From Chitinophaga varians (GTDB lineage Bacteria; Bacteroidota; Bacteroidia; Chitinophagales; Chitinophagaceae): a stretch of DNA of 64,000 nt. A program made the translations under genes and the position numbers. The notes under the pieces were generated by a model. That model made no database searches. It was not told where the DNA came from and saw nothing but the letters and a program-made list of their open reading frames with translations. The stretch is taken from the NCBI RefSeq assembly GCF_014529945.1, contig NZ_JACVFB010000006.1:434001-498000 (forward strand), given 5' to 3'. This document shows positions 16,809 to 24,561 of the stretch, piece by piece; position 1 is the first letter of the stretch; each line of letters starts with the position of its first letter.

Positions 16809-17315
16809 ATGATTGTCAACTTTTTCTACCGGCAGATATTACCGGCAGTTTGTATGATACTGGCCACAGTGGCCTGTAACCCTTCGCCTTCGTCCCCGTC
16901 TTCAGGGGAACAACATAAGAATATCGTCCGGCGCTACTTCGGCGAAGCCTGGAACCAGGGGAAGCTGGAGGTGCTCGACAGCCTGTTGGCGCCGCAGTAT
17001 ATTAATCACACGCCCAGCACACCCAACCCGCCACGTGGCCCCGGAGGACTGAAACCTATCATCGCCGCTTTCCGGAGAGCCTTCCCTGATCTGCATTTTG
17101 AAATAAAAGACCTCATCGCCAGCGATAGTATGGTGGTGGCGCGGGTGGTGATGACAGGCACCCAGCAGGACAGCCTGTTCCAGCTGCCGCCTACCGGCAA
17201 AAAGGTGGAGGTGAACCAGATCAACATTGAAAAAATCAGTAACGGCCAGATTGTAGCGCACTGGCGGGTGACCGACGAATTGAGCCTGATGCGGCAGCTG
17301 GGGTTTGTGCCCTGA
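16809..17315 (+). CDS. SnoaL-like ester-cyclase family lipoprotein
   Basis: A 168-aa protein with an SPII signal (ILATVACNPS, Cys about residue 23) and a SnoaL-like alpha+beta barrel: KNIVRRYFGEAWNQGKLEVLDSLL at the start, FRRAFPDLHFEIKDLIASDSMVVARVVMTGTQQ in the middle and IVAHWRVTDELSLMRQLG at the end. SnoaL-like proteins range from polyketide cyclases to stress proteins; the lipid anchor suggests an envelope role. A Crp/Fnr regulator follows by 38 bp and may form an operon with it. Confidence 0.8.
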   Translation: MIVNFFYRQILPAVCMILATVACNPSPSSPSSGEQHKNIVRRYFGEAWNQGKLEVLDSLLAPQYINHTPSTPNPPRGPGGLKPIIAAFRRAFPDLHFEIKDLIASDSMVVARVVMTGTQQDSLFQLPPTGKKVEVNQINIEKISNGQIVAHWRVTDELSLMRQLGFVP

Positions 17316-17353
17316 GGCAGGAAACCTAAAAAATTGTAACTATGCAGTCATGA

Positions 17354-17941
17354 ATGCCATTGGTTATGCATCCGTTACTGCTTCAAAATTTCAGCCGGCA
17401 CATCTCCCTGTCGGACGATGAAACAGCCTTATTGCCCGCTTATTTCCGGCACCGGAAATTGCGGCGGAAAGAGCTGTTGCTGGAAGAAGGGGAGGTGTGC
17501 CGCTCAGAATACTTTGTGATAAAAGGTTGCCTGCGCCAATACGAGACAGCGGAAGATGGCCGGGAACATGTGATCCAGTTTGCGTTTGAAGACTGGTGGA
17601 TTTCTGACCCCTACAGTATGCATACCGGTACCCCCTCCATCTACCACATTGATGCGCTGGAAGACAGCGAAGTATTACAACTGGACCTTGAGAGCCAGCA
17701 GCAGTTATTTACTGATCTGCCTCAAATGAATGTCTACTGGCGTATCGTCATGCAGCAGGCATTTATAGCCCTGCAACGCCGGGTGTTGTTTCTGCAGAAG
17801 CCGCTGGAAGAGCGTTATCAGGAGTTCCTGCGCACCTATGCCTGGTTTGAGCAACGTATTCCACAACATCAGATAGCCGCCTACCTGGGCACGTCCCGTG
17901 AGTCGCTGAGCCGGGTCCGGAATACGGTATTGAAGAAATAG
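17354..17941 (+). CDS. Crp/Fnr-family transcriptional regulator
   Basis: A 195-aa regulator with an N-terminal cyclic-nucleotide-binding-like barrel (about residues 15-125, with KGCLRQYETAEDGREHVIQFAFEDWWI) and a short C-terminal helix-turn-helix (QHQIAAYLGTSRESLSRVR, about 172-190). There is no Cys cluster, so it is not an FNR oxygen sensor; the cAMP-contact residues are not conserved, as in many Bacteroidota paralogues. ATG 17366 is an alternative start. Targets unknown, perhaps the gene before it. Confidence 0.88.
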   Translation: MPLVMHPLLLQNFSRHISLSDDETALLPAYFRHRKLRRKELLLEEGEVCRSEYFVIKGCLRQYETAEDGREHVIQFAFEDWWISDPYSMHTGTPSIYHIDALEDSEVLQLDLESQQQLFTDLPQMNVYWRIVMQQAFIALQRRVLFLQKPLEERYQEFLRTYAWFEQRIPQHQIAAYLGTSRESLSRVRNTVLKK

Positions 17942-17942
17942 T

Positions 17943-18668
17943 CTATTCAGGGCTGTTGGCAGCTACTTTCAGCAGTGCCGGCAGTTTAGACGGGTCATAC
18001 ATCATATTGGCGAGCGTCGTCATATAGGGGAAAGAGTAGTGGTCCATACCGAATTTATTCAGCAGGTATACATCCAGCTGTTCGGGAGCAGTGTGCCCTT
18101 GTATATAATCGCCCACATAGAACAGAAATCTTTGTCTTTCCTTTTCAAACAGCAGTACCAGCGCCACTTTATCTTTCAGCTGGTCATGGACCGGGTTCCT
18201 GAATATTTTCAGTGCCTGCGTATAATGCGCGGAGGTGAGTGGTTCCGGTGGATTGGGCAGCAGCTGTGTACAGAAATAGTCTACCGCCAGATCATCAAAG
18301 TAGCTGATGCCATTATCTTCTCCCGGATCATTATGCCAGGTGGCCCATTGCAGGAGATCTGCCGGGGTGCTGTTGCCAGACAGCAGTGCTTCCAGCTGAT
18401 GTATAACGCCTTCCCGGGTAGGCGTGGAGTCGGTAGCCTGTGTAAGGGCGCCCACTATTTGCTGATAGTAATCTTCGTGCATGGCCGTGGCAGTCCTCAG
18501 CAGAAGGCGGGTCACATCTTCGCCCGACCCATCCAGGTCGGCAGGTTGTAGGTTTATTTCTCCGTACAGGTCCTGTAGGACTTCCTGTTTAGTTTTAGTT
18601 CCGCGCAAGTAAGCCTTCAGCAAAGCAATAAAATAAACAGAGGTTACAGGGGGCATCTTATCTTTCAT
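17943..18668 (-). CDS. Conserved-looking protein of unknown function
   Basis: A 241-aa mainly alpha-helical, acidic protein without signal peptide, membrane segment or Cys motif. It looks cytoplasmic and might be an HEAT-like helical repeat, but I cannot assign a family. Its stop lies one base after the Crp/Fnr gene's stop (convergent). Confidence 0.65.
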   Translation of the reverse strand: MKDKMPPVTSVYFIALLKAYLRGTKTKQEVLQDLYGEINLQPADLDGSGEDVTRLLLRTATAMHEDYYQQIVGALTQATDSTPTREGVIHQLEALLSGNSTPADLLQWATWHNDPGEDNGISYFDDLAVDYFCTQLLPNPPEPLTSAHYTQALKIFRNPVHDQLKDKVALVLLFEKERQRFLFYVGDYIQGHTAPEQLDVYLLNKFGMDHYSFPYMTTLANMMYDPSKLPALLKVAANSPE

Positions 18669-19008
18669 GGGCCATTTTTAATCGCGCAATTGCGTTCAGG
18701 CCAAAAATAGGATAAATTAGATAACAATTATTTGCCTGTTGTGGAAAACTAAAACATTTAATTTTCCGTAAGCTTTCTACAGGCAAACGGAAAAGTGGCC
18801 GGTTCCCATAAAACTGGTGCAGTAATTGAGGAGTACTTTTCCGCGTTTCTCATCATCTTTTCTATACAGTAAGGCTATACGAACCGGCCATGGCACAGGC
18901 CGGCACCGGCATTTTTCAAATAGATACCCCTTTTCGATATAACGGAAACACGTTACTGGTCCTTTATTACCTTTAGCTTTTTCACTCAGTTTTAAAAATT
19001 CACGAAAA
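18669..19008. promoter_or_regulatory. Long leader upstream of the HvfA-like gene
   Basis: A 340-bp gene-free stretch. TGGCCGGTTC at 18796-18805 is complementary to GAACCGGCCA at 18881-18890, closing a 75-base loop, and a further GGCCGG follows at 18898-18903. A -7-like TACCTTTA lies at 18968-18975, 33 bases before the ATG. The stem may be part of a structured leader or an upstream terminator. No open frame worth reporting. Confidence 0.45.
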
Positions 19009-19341
19009 ATGGAAAACAAATCAATCAGCAAAAAAGTGCTCTTTTCCGGCTCGCTCGTAGCCAGCGCTATCCTGGGCCTGACTGCCCTGCAAACCAATGC
19101 CAACCCGGTGAGTTACACCAATCTGGGCTCCGGCGCCGCTGTCAGAAGCGTGTTGACCGGCACCGCCTCTTCTGTTAACACTGTAGAGTTGGCCTGCTCC
19201 AAAGACTCCTCTGCTGCCAAATCCAAAGAACACAAATGCGCGCAGGGCAAATGCGCTGAAGGCAAATGTGTGGGCGCCCCCAAAAAAGGTAAAAAGGCAG
19301 GCGGCAAACACAAGTCCGATACGACCAAATCCGGTCAGTAA
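19009..19341 (+). CDS. HvfA-like RiPP precursor peptide with GKC repeats
   Basis: A 110-aa secreted peptide, likely the substrate of the maturase encoded next. Residues 1-31 form a signal peptide (KKVLFSGSLVASAILGLTAL then QTNA), residues 32-62 a plain linker, and then four Cys at 63, 77, 82 and 87. The last three lie in KCAQGKCAEGKCVG, pentad-spaced with two GKC steps, close to the EGKCG units that HvfB-type enzymes convert to thiooxazole/oxazolone-type groups in HvfA. A basic Lys/Gly tail follows. Operon context with DUF692, DUF2063 and DoxX genes supports the call. Which Cys are modified, and which metal is bound, is inferred (copper in characterised relatives). Confidence 0.82.
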   Translation: MENKSISKKVLFSGSLVASAILGLTALQTNANPVSYTNLGSGAAVRSVLTGTASSVNTVELACSKDSSAAKSKEHKCAQGKCAEGKCVGAPKKGKKAGGKHKSDTTKSGQ

Positions 19342-19356
19342 TCTTTCCCACAGGAG

Positions 19357-19388
19357 AGGCCGGAACAAAGCAGGGCCGGCCTTTCTGT
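19357..19388 (+). terminator. Short hairpin with T-rich tail between precursor and maturase genes
   Basis: AGGCCGG at 19357-19363 pairs with CCGGCCT at 19376-19382 around a 12-base loop, then TTCTGTTTTT. The 7-bp stem is weak enough to be leaky, which would give more precursor transcript than enzyme transcript, a usual arrangement in RiPP operons. Confidence 0.5.
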
Positions 19389-19415
19389 TTTTCCTGTCAT
19401 CACAAATGCACCATC

Positions 19416-20240
19416 ATGGTAGGACTAGGCTTTCGCCGCGAATTTGCGGAAGAGATGATCAGTGGGACGCTGATCACGCCCGACTTTATTGAGTTTGCGC
19501 CGGAGAACTGGATGAATATCGGCGGTTACTGGAAAAAAATATTGCATCGGGTATTGGAAAAGTACCCGGTGTTATGCCACGGCCTTTCCTTGTCACTCGG
19601 TAGCCCCGAAGAGCCGGACAAGGATTTTCTGCGTTATGTGAAGTCCTTTCTGGAGGAATATAACGTACGTATTTATTCTGAACACCTGAGTTATTCCAAA
19701 TGTGACAATGCGCACCTGTACGACCTGCTGCCCATGCCTTTCCGGATGGATGCCGCGCGGCATATGGCCACGCGCATACAGCAGGTGCAGGAGTATCTGC
19801 AGCGGCCGCTGGCCATGGAAATCATTTCCTACTACACGCCGGTGGCGCCGGAAATGAGTGAGGCCGACTTCATCAACGAGGTGGTGCAACGCTCCGGCTG
19901 TCAGCTGCTGCTGGATGTGAACAACATTTACGTCAACGCCTTCAATCATCAGTACGATGCCAAAGCTTTCATTGCACAATTGCCGCTGGACAGGGTGGCC
20001 TACATCCATATGGCGGGGCATGAGCAGGTATCTCCTGATATGATCCTGGATACGCACGGGCATCCCATCGCTGATCCGGTATACGAACTGTTTGAATGGA
20101 CCATCCGGCAGATACGGCCGGTACCTGTTTTGCTGGAGCGTGATTTTAACATCCCGCAGATGCAGGACCTTCAGAAAGAACTGACCCGGCTGAAATCTAT
20201 CTGTCATCAACAATGGAAACAACATGAGCTCGTTGCCTGA
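19416..20240 (+). CDS. DUF692 / MNIO-type RiPP maturase, HvfB-like
   Basis: A 274-aa TIM-barrel enzyme of the multinuclear non-heme iron oxidative family that includes MbnB and HvfB. Likely metal ligands are visible in order: H55 (CHGLS), H90 (SEHLSY), E135 (AMEI), D167-N170 (LLLDVNNIYVNAFNH), H198 and H202 (IHMAGH), D212/H214/H216 (DTHGHP) and E241 (LLERD). Such enzymes oxidise Cys residues in a precursor peptide using iron and oxygen. The gene overlaps the DUF2063 gene by 17 bp, indicating coupled translation. The family call is firm; substrate and product are inferred from the preceding gene. Confidence 0.92.
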   Translation: MVGLGFRREFAEEMISGTLITPDFIEFAPENWMNIGGYWKKILHRVLEKYPVLCHGLSLSLGSPEEPDKDFLRYVKSFLEEYNVRIYSEHLSYSKCDNAHLYDLLPMPFRMDAARHMATRIQQVQEYLQRPLAMEIISYYTPVAPEMSEADFINEVVQRSGCQLLLDVNNIYVNAFNHQYDAKAFIAQLPLDRVAYIHMAGHEQVSPDMILDTHGHPIADPVYELFEWTIRQIRPVPVLLERDFNIPQMQDLQKELTRLKSICHQQWKQHELVA

Positions 20241-20973
20241 CAGCCGCCAGTTACAGCAGCGGTTTGCCCAACACCTGCGTACCGGCGTGAACACTGCTAT
20301 CCCCGGTGTGGCCAAAGACAGGCTGGCGCATTATCGCCACGCTATTTTCCATATGGTAAAAGATACCATGGAAAGTGCTTATCCGGTGACCTGCGCCAAT
20401 ATTCCGGCGCGGAAGTGGGACCGTATGGTCCGGAACTTTTTCGCGCATCATGCCTGTACGTCCCATCAGGTATGGAAGCTTCCCCTGGAGTTTTACACGT
20501 ATGCCGTGGAGAACAACTGGGATGAAGGGTATGATATCCCGTATCTGAGCGATCTGCTGGCTTTTGAATGGGCAGAGATCGAAGTGTTTAATATGGAAGA
20601 TGTAGCCCCGGCTGCTTTCACTTCCACCGGCAGCTGGATGGAAACTCCGCTGGTACTGAATCCTGAATACCGGTTACTTTCTTTCAAATACCCCGTTCAC
20701 CGGGAAGCCAGACGTGCCCGGTTGTTAAAGGAGCAGGGCGCATGGTTTGTGCTGCTGCACCGGGAGCCGGTGAGTGGCCATGTGCAGTTTACCGGCTTGT
20801 CGCCGTGGCTGGCTTTTGTGACAGAGCAGCTGGCGGCAGGTATAACGGTGAAGGATATACTGGAATATGCGCCACAACTGGGTATAACGGTAACGGCTGA
20901 ACTGGAAAATGATACCGTCGCTTTCTTAGTCGATATGCAACGCCAACAATTTGTGTTGGGCTTTCAACCCTGA
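20224..20973 (+). CDS. DUF2063 RiPP maturation partner, HvfC-like
   Basis: A 249-aa partner protein. The N-terminal DUF2063 helical domain (about residues 8-95) shows LAHYRHAIFHMVKDTMESAYPVTCANI and WDRMVRNFFAHHACTSHQVWKLPLEF; the C-terminal half (100-249) is the beta-rich domain of HvfC/MbnC-like partners. These proteins form a complex with DUF692 enzymes and present the precursor peptide. It overlaps the maturase gene and lies 4 bp before the DoxX gene. Confidence 0.9.
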   Translation: MSSLPDSRQLQQRFAQHLRTGVNTAIPGVAKDRLAHYRHAIFHMVKDTMESAYPVTCANIPARKWDRMVRNFFAHHACTSHQVWKLPLEFYTYAVENNWDEGYDIPYLSDLLAFEWAEIEVFNMEDVAPAAFTSTGSWMETPLVLNPEYRLLSFKYPVHREARRARLLKEQGAWFVLLHREPVSGHVQFTGLSPWLAFVTEQLAAGITVKDILEYAPQLGITVTAELENDTVAFLVDMQRQQFVLGFQP

Positions 20974-20977
20974 AACC

Positions 20978-21406
20978 ATGCGCGCTTACGCTTCTTACGC
21001 ACGCCGGCTATCGGCGCTCAGAGACATTCCGCTATTGTTGCTTCGGCTGGTGCTGGCTTATGGTTACTACCATCCGGCACGACTGAAGTGGCAGGATATC
21101 CATGGCATTGGCGACTGGTTTGGCCAGTTGCACATTCCTATGCCTTATGTCAGTGCCTACGTGGTGGCCATTACAGAATCGGCGGGCGTGGTCCTGCTGA
21201 CGCTGGGCCTTTGGGTACGATATATCACGTTGCCGTTGATGTTCAGTATGGTGGTGGCCATCATCACGGTGCACTGGGCCAACGGCTTTGAAGCCGGCGA
21301 TAACGGCTTCGAAATTCCCCTCTACTATATCCTCATGTTGTTTACCCTGCTGGTGTACGGCAGCGGCAGAATAGGGCTGGATGCGCTTTTGGAACGCTCC
21401 CGTTAA
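20978..21406 (+). CDS. DoxX-family membrane protein, HvfD-like
   Basis: A 142-aa membrane protein with four hydrophobic helices (DIPLLLLRLVLAYGYYHPA, VVAITESAGVVLLTLGLWV, ITLPLMFSMVVAIITVHW and IPLYYILMLFTLLVYG), matching DoxX. In Hvf/bufferin-type operons a DoxX protein is the fourth gene; its task is unclear, perhaps redox supply or membrane handling of the modified peptide. I used ATG 20978 rather than the upstream in-frame TTG. The stop overlaps the convergent oxidoreductase gene by four bases. Confidence 0.88.
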   Translation: MRAYASYARRLSALRDIPLLLLRLVLAYGYYHPARLKWQDIHGIGDWFGQLHIPMPYVSAYVVAITESAGVVLLTLGLWVRYITLPLMFSMVVAIITVHWANGFEAGDNGFEIPLYYILMLFTLLVYGSGRIGLDALLERSR

Positions 21407-22155
21407 TCCAGCAGGTGTAAGGCAAAGCCGCTTTTGCCGCTTGTGACAAAGTGAGATTGCAATACTTCCTGTTCATCATAATCCTGTTTACCCATCCTAT
21501 AAGGGATAGGAGCGGTGTGAGGGATATCCACCAGCCGCTGTTCCAGGTCTTGCAGAATGGTGGCGAACCGTTCCGCTGATATGTGATTGGCACTGTTGAC
21601 CACAAACGGTGGCAGCGGTGCCGCGCCTGCGTACCAGAATACGCCATGGTGTACAGGGAACATGAGGTCCATGATATCGCCATGGATGCCGTGAGGGCCC
21701 AGGGGCGCTGCGGAAGCGCCGGCGGTGATCATGAGCATTACTTTTTTGCCTTTGAGGGTGCCGTTGCCATAGCGACCGCCGGTGCCGTAGCCAAAGCCGT
21801 TGGTAAAAGTACGGTCTATCCAGCCTTTGAGGATAGCCGGCATACCAAACCACCACAGGGGAAACTGCAATAAGATCACATCTGCCCATTTTATTTTCTC
21901 TTGTTCTGCCGTGATATCCGGGGATTGCTGGTTTTCCAGAAAGGCTTTTTTGGAGGCGGCGCTATAGATAAGCCGTTCCTCAGCAGGCAGTGCAGGGAAG
22001 TCCTGCCGGTCTGCGGCGGCTTCCCATTGCTGTTGGTAAAGGTCTGTTTCCACTACTTCATGACCATGCCGTTGTAATATCTCTATAGCGGCGTTTTTCA
22101 GGGAGGCATTGAGGGAGCGCGGTTCCGGATGCGCCAGTACAATCAATACTTTCAT
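21403..22155 (-). CDS. NAD(P)H:quinone oxidoreductase-like flavodoxin-fold protein
   Basis: A 250-aa flavoprotein of the NQO1/MdaB-type family (Flavodoxin_2): MKVLIVLAHPEPRSLNASLKN binds the FMN/FAD phosphate, VILLQFPLWWFGMPAILKGWIDR is the isoalloxazine loop and GYGTGGRYGNGTLKGKKVMLMITAG is the typical active-site stretch. It probably reduces quinones or electrophiles with two electrons in the cytoplasm. It is divergent from an AraC regulator, the common layout for inducible quinone reductases. Confidence 0.9.
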   Translation of the reverse strand: MKVLIVLAHPEPRSLNASLKNAAIEILQRHGHEVVETDLYQQQWEAAADRQDFPALPAEERLIYSAASKKAFLENQQSPDITAEQEKIKWADVILLQFPLWWFGMPAILKGWIDRTFTNGFGYGTGGRYGNGTLKGKKVMLMITAGASAAPLGPHGIHGDIMDLMFPVHHGVFWYAGAAPLPPFVVNSANHISAERFATILQDLEQRLVDIPHTAPIPYRMGKQDYDEQEVLQSHFVTSGKSGFALHLLD

Positions 22156-22194
22156 TTGTTTATGTTTTGTTGTTAGGGTAAATTTGATGACGTA

Positions 22195-22266
22195 AAATTG
22201 TACAATTTGACTGGTTGTTTTATTGTACTATTTTTCTATTTTTTTGTAACATTTTGTAACAAACCG
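22195..22266. promoter_or_regulatory. Divergent operator region between quinone reductase and AraC genes
   Basis: A palindrome AAATTGTACAATTT lies at 22195-22208. The 12-mer ATTGTACAATTT recurs as ATTGTACTATTT 25 bases on (22222-22233). Then TTTGTAACAT / TTTGTAACAA forms a tandem decamer at about 22247-22266. Direct repeats at this spacing suit AraC binding. Confidence 0.5.
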
Positions 22267-22274
22267 GGGGTACC

Positions 22275-23129
22275 ATGGCAAAGGAGAACATTCATCAACC
22301 CTTTGAGATTGTGGAAGTCATCACAGACAGCTGTCCACAGGTGGAGCACGGGCACAACTTTTTTGAGCTGGTATATATTGTGGAGGGGAGCGGACAGCAG
22401 TTTATCAACAACAATCAGTTTGCCTATCGTAAAGGGTATTTGTTTCTGGTGACCCCGGAAGACAAACATTTGCTGGAGGTAGAAGAAAAGACTCATTTTT
22501 TCTTTCTCCGGTTTAATAAAATATATCTGCAAAATCAGGATACAGCGTTGTTATACACGCAGGAATGGACGCGCCGGATGGAATTTATTCTGGAGCATGC
22601 CAGTCACCGGCCTGGCTGTATCGTGTACCATGAGCCGGACAAGCAGCTATTGCCCGCGCTGGTAGCCGGACTGATGCAGGAACAGGCGACCCAACCGTTA
22701 TACCACAACGAAGTGGTGCGGCAGTTGGTCAATACCCTGATTGCCGTGGTGGCCCGCAATATAGCGATGAAGCTACCGGCGCAGATAGGAGACCACACGG
22801 CCGCGCCTGTGCTGAACATCATCGGTTATATACAGGAGCATATCTATTCGCCGCAGGCTTTAAGAGCGGCGGTCATCGCTAAACATTTCCATATTTCGCT
22901 GAGTTATCTGGGGCGTTATTTCAAAAAACATACAGGGGAGAATCTGCAGGATTACATTATGCATTACAAGTTGAAGTTGGTGGAGACCCGTTTAAAACAC
23001 AGCGATCGTCGTATCAACGAAATTGCCGTTGAGCTGAGTTTCACAGATGAAAGCCATCTTACACGGTTGTTCAGGAAACACCGGGGCATCAATCCGTCTG
23101 CTTTCCGCAGGCAGTTTAAGCTTAGCTGA
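22275..23129 (+). CDS. AraC-family transcriptional regulator
   Basis: A 284-aa activator with an N-terminal cupin-like sensor domain (about residues 10-95: HNFFELVYIVEGSGQQFINNNQFAYRKGYLFLVTPEDKH) and a C-terminal double HTH (about 180-280) with FHISLSYLGRYFKKHTGENLQ and the second HTH INEIAVELSFTDESHLTRLFRKHRGINPSAFR. It is divergent from the quinone reductase gene and similar in layout to the AraC gene at 43342. The effector is unknown. Confidence 0.92.
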   Translation: MAKENIHQPFEIVEVITDSCPQVEHGHNFFELVYIVEGSGQQFINNNQFAYRKGYLFLVTPEDKHLLEVEEKTHFFFLRFNKIYLQNQDTALLYTQEWTRRMEFILEHASHRPGCIVYHEPDKQLLPALVAGLMQEQATQPLYHNEVVRQLVNTLIAVVARNIAMKLPAQIGDHTAAPVLNIIGYIQEHIYSPQALRAAVIAKHFHISLSYLGRYFKKHTGENLQDYIMHYKLKLVETRLKHSDRRINEIAVELSFTDESHLTRLFRKHRGINPSAFRRQFKLS

Positions 23130-23555
23130 TCAGCTGGCTATGGGGAAGGAGTAATTGCCGAGGCTGCAATCATGGAATTGTTGCATGATCTCTAATCCTT
23201 CTTCATAGGTGTCCGGCTTGATAACGAAAGCTTCGGCTCCGAGGTTGATACATTGTTGTTTCTGTATTTCATTGAGAAACGTAGAATAAATGATAACCCG
23301 GATACAATGGTAGCGTGGATGTTGTTTGAGCAGCTCCAGTGTTTGCGTGCCTGTTAGGCGCGGCATGTTCAGATCGAGGACAATCAGGGAAGGGAGGGGC
23401 TTTTCAAGCAATGTGTCCAGGTATTCGAGGGCCGTTACCCCATCCTGGACAAAATGGATGTGTTCAGTAAAAGCGAGCTCCTTACACATCATTTCCATGA
23501 TAAATACATCTTCGGGGTCATCATCGGCTATGAGAATCTGCGGATACGTCTGCAT
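23130..23555 (-). CDS. Stand-alone response regulator (receiver domain only)
   Basis: A 141-aa single-domain receiver from ATG 23555 (MQTYPQILIADDDPEDVFIME). The acidic pocket DDD at residues 10-12, phospho-acceptor Asp in IVLDLNMPRLTG, the switch Thr/Ser (IYST) and the Lys of VIKPDTYEE are all present. There is no DNA-binding domain, so it acts through protein contact in a phosphorelay, like Rcp1-type proteins. It directly follows the convergent AraC gene, and no histidine kinase is next to it. An ATG at 23585 is the longer alternative. Confidence 0.88.
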   Translation of the reverse strand: MQTYPQILIADDDPEDVFIMEMMCKELAFTEHIHFVQDGVTALEYLDTLLEKPLPSLIVLDLNMPRLTGTQTLELLKQHPRYHCIRVIIYSTFLNEIQKQQCINLGAEAFVIKPDTYEEGLEIMQQFHDCSLGNYSFPIAS

Positions 23556-23684
23556 GTCAGGACAAAAGTTTGTTAAAATTTTCACTGCAAAGCGAATGCC
23601 TTTCCTGTTAGACGGTATTTAAAGGCAATTTGCGGGTACGTTTGTCCGTGCCCGGCAACAAAATGAGGAAGAATGTCAGCGACC

Positions 23685-24521
23685 TCAGAGCGTAATCAGG
23701 GTATCCCTGCGGGTGCCCAGCCACCACAACGCCTGTAGTATCATTTGATTCTGAACGGGGCTACTGAAGGTATGCGATAGCGTTTGTTGGGTACCGTGTT
23801 CATAGTCCATATCGTTATGCCCCATATTGAAGTACACCATGCGGTATTTGCGGTTGGTCCATACAACGGGATAATCCCCGCTGTGCCATATTTCACTGGG
23901 CTTGGGGCCGGTGCCCAGCGGAAAACTGCTGCTGTGTACAGAGGCCAGTACCGTGATGTTCCGATTTTGCCGGAGGTCACCGCTCCAGCGGTACCATTCG
24001 TTGGGGGCGGTGCGGAACCTTTCCGGGAGGCCGCGGGTAGTGGGGTGCTGCCGGTTTTCCACCTGCAGCACCGCTGCGGTGGGCCGCCAGGTATTGCTGA
24101 CGTAGGAACCGGAGCCGAGGAAAGTATAGTGGTACCAGTCCCAGTTTTGCGGTACGGCAGAAGGCGTTAGCGCGAAGGCAGCGAAATGAAAGCCTATCCA
24201 GGCGCCACCATTTTCCATATACCGTTGAAAGGCCTGTCGCTGCGCCGGTCCTTCAGGCCTTGTGTCCAGAAACAATACCACCTGGTAACGGGAAAGGAAT
24301 GATTGGTTCAGTTGCTGCCAGTTGCTGGTAGTGTCGTACACGAAATGATAACGGGCTGCCATTTGTGGAAACCACTGGTTGGCTTCCCGGACAAAGCTGA
24401 TATGAGCGGCATCTTCCGCTGCGGTAAAAAAAGCGATGACCCGGAAGGCCGGTGGTTGTGCCGTAATAGCGAGGCTGCATAACAACAGGCCAATTAACAG
24501 ACTGGTGGCGTGGAATTTCAT
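23685..24521 (-). CDS. ThuA-like domain protein, secreted
   Basis: A 278-aa exported protein: signal peptide MKFHATSLLIGLLLCSLAIT then AQ. The body is a ThuA/trehalose-utilisation-like glutamine-amidotransferase-fold domain, seen in FRVIAFFTAAEDAAHISFVREANQWF, VVLFLDTRPEGPAQRQAFQRYMENGGAWIGFHFAAF and PVVWTNRKYRMVYFNMGHNDMDY (HND near the end). ATG 24521 gives the signal peptide; more upstream starts do not. In Bacteroidota such domains occur with glycan-degrading enzymes; its activity is not established. Confidence 0.82.
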   Translation of the reverse strand: MKFHATSLLIGLLLCSLAITAQPPAFRVIAFFTAAEDAAHISFVREANQWFPQMAARYHFVYDTTSNWQQLNQSFLSRYQVVLFLDTRPEGPAQRQAFQRYMENGGAWIGFHFAAFALTPSAVPQNWDWYHYTFLGSGSYVSNTWRPTAAVLQVENRQHPTTRGLPERFRTAPNEWYRWSGDLRQNRNITVLASVHSSSFPLGTGPKPSEIWHSGDYPVVWTNRKYRMVYFNMGHNDMDYEHGTQQTLSHTFSSPVQNQMILQALWWLGTRRDTLITL

Positions 24522-24561
24522 GTATACAAAATACAACGCCATCGCGAATATTTCTTCACTA

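Noticed and set aside
18777..19103. Minus-strand open frame overlapping the RiPP precursor start
   Set aside because: It overlaps the better supported precursor gene and its leader, with no family features.
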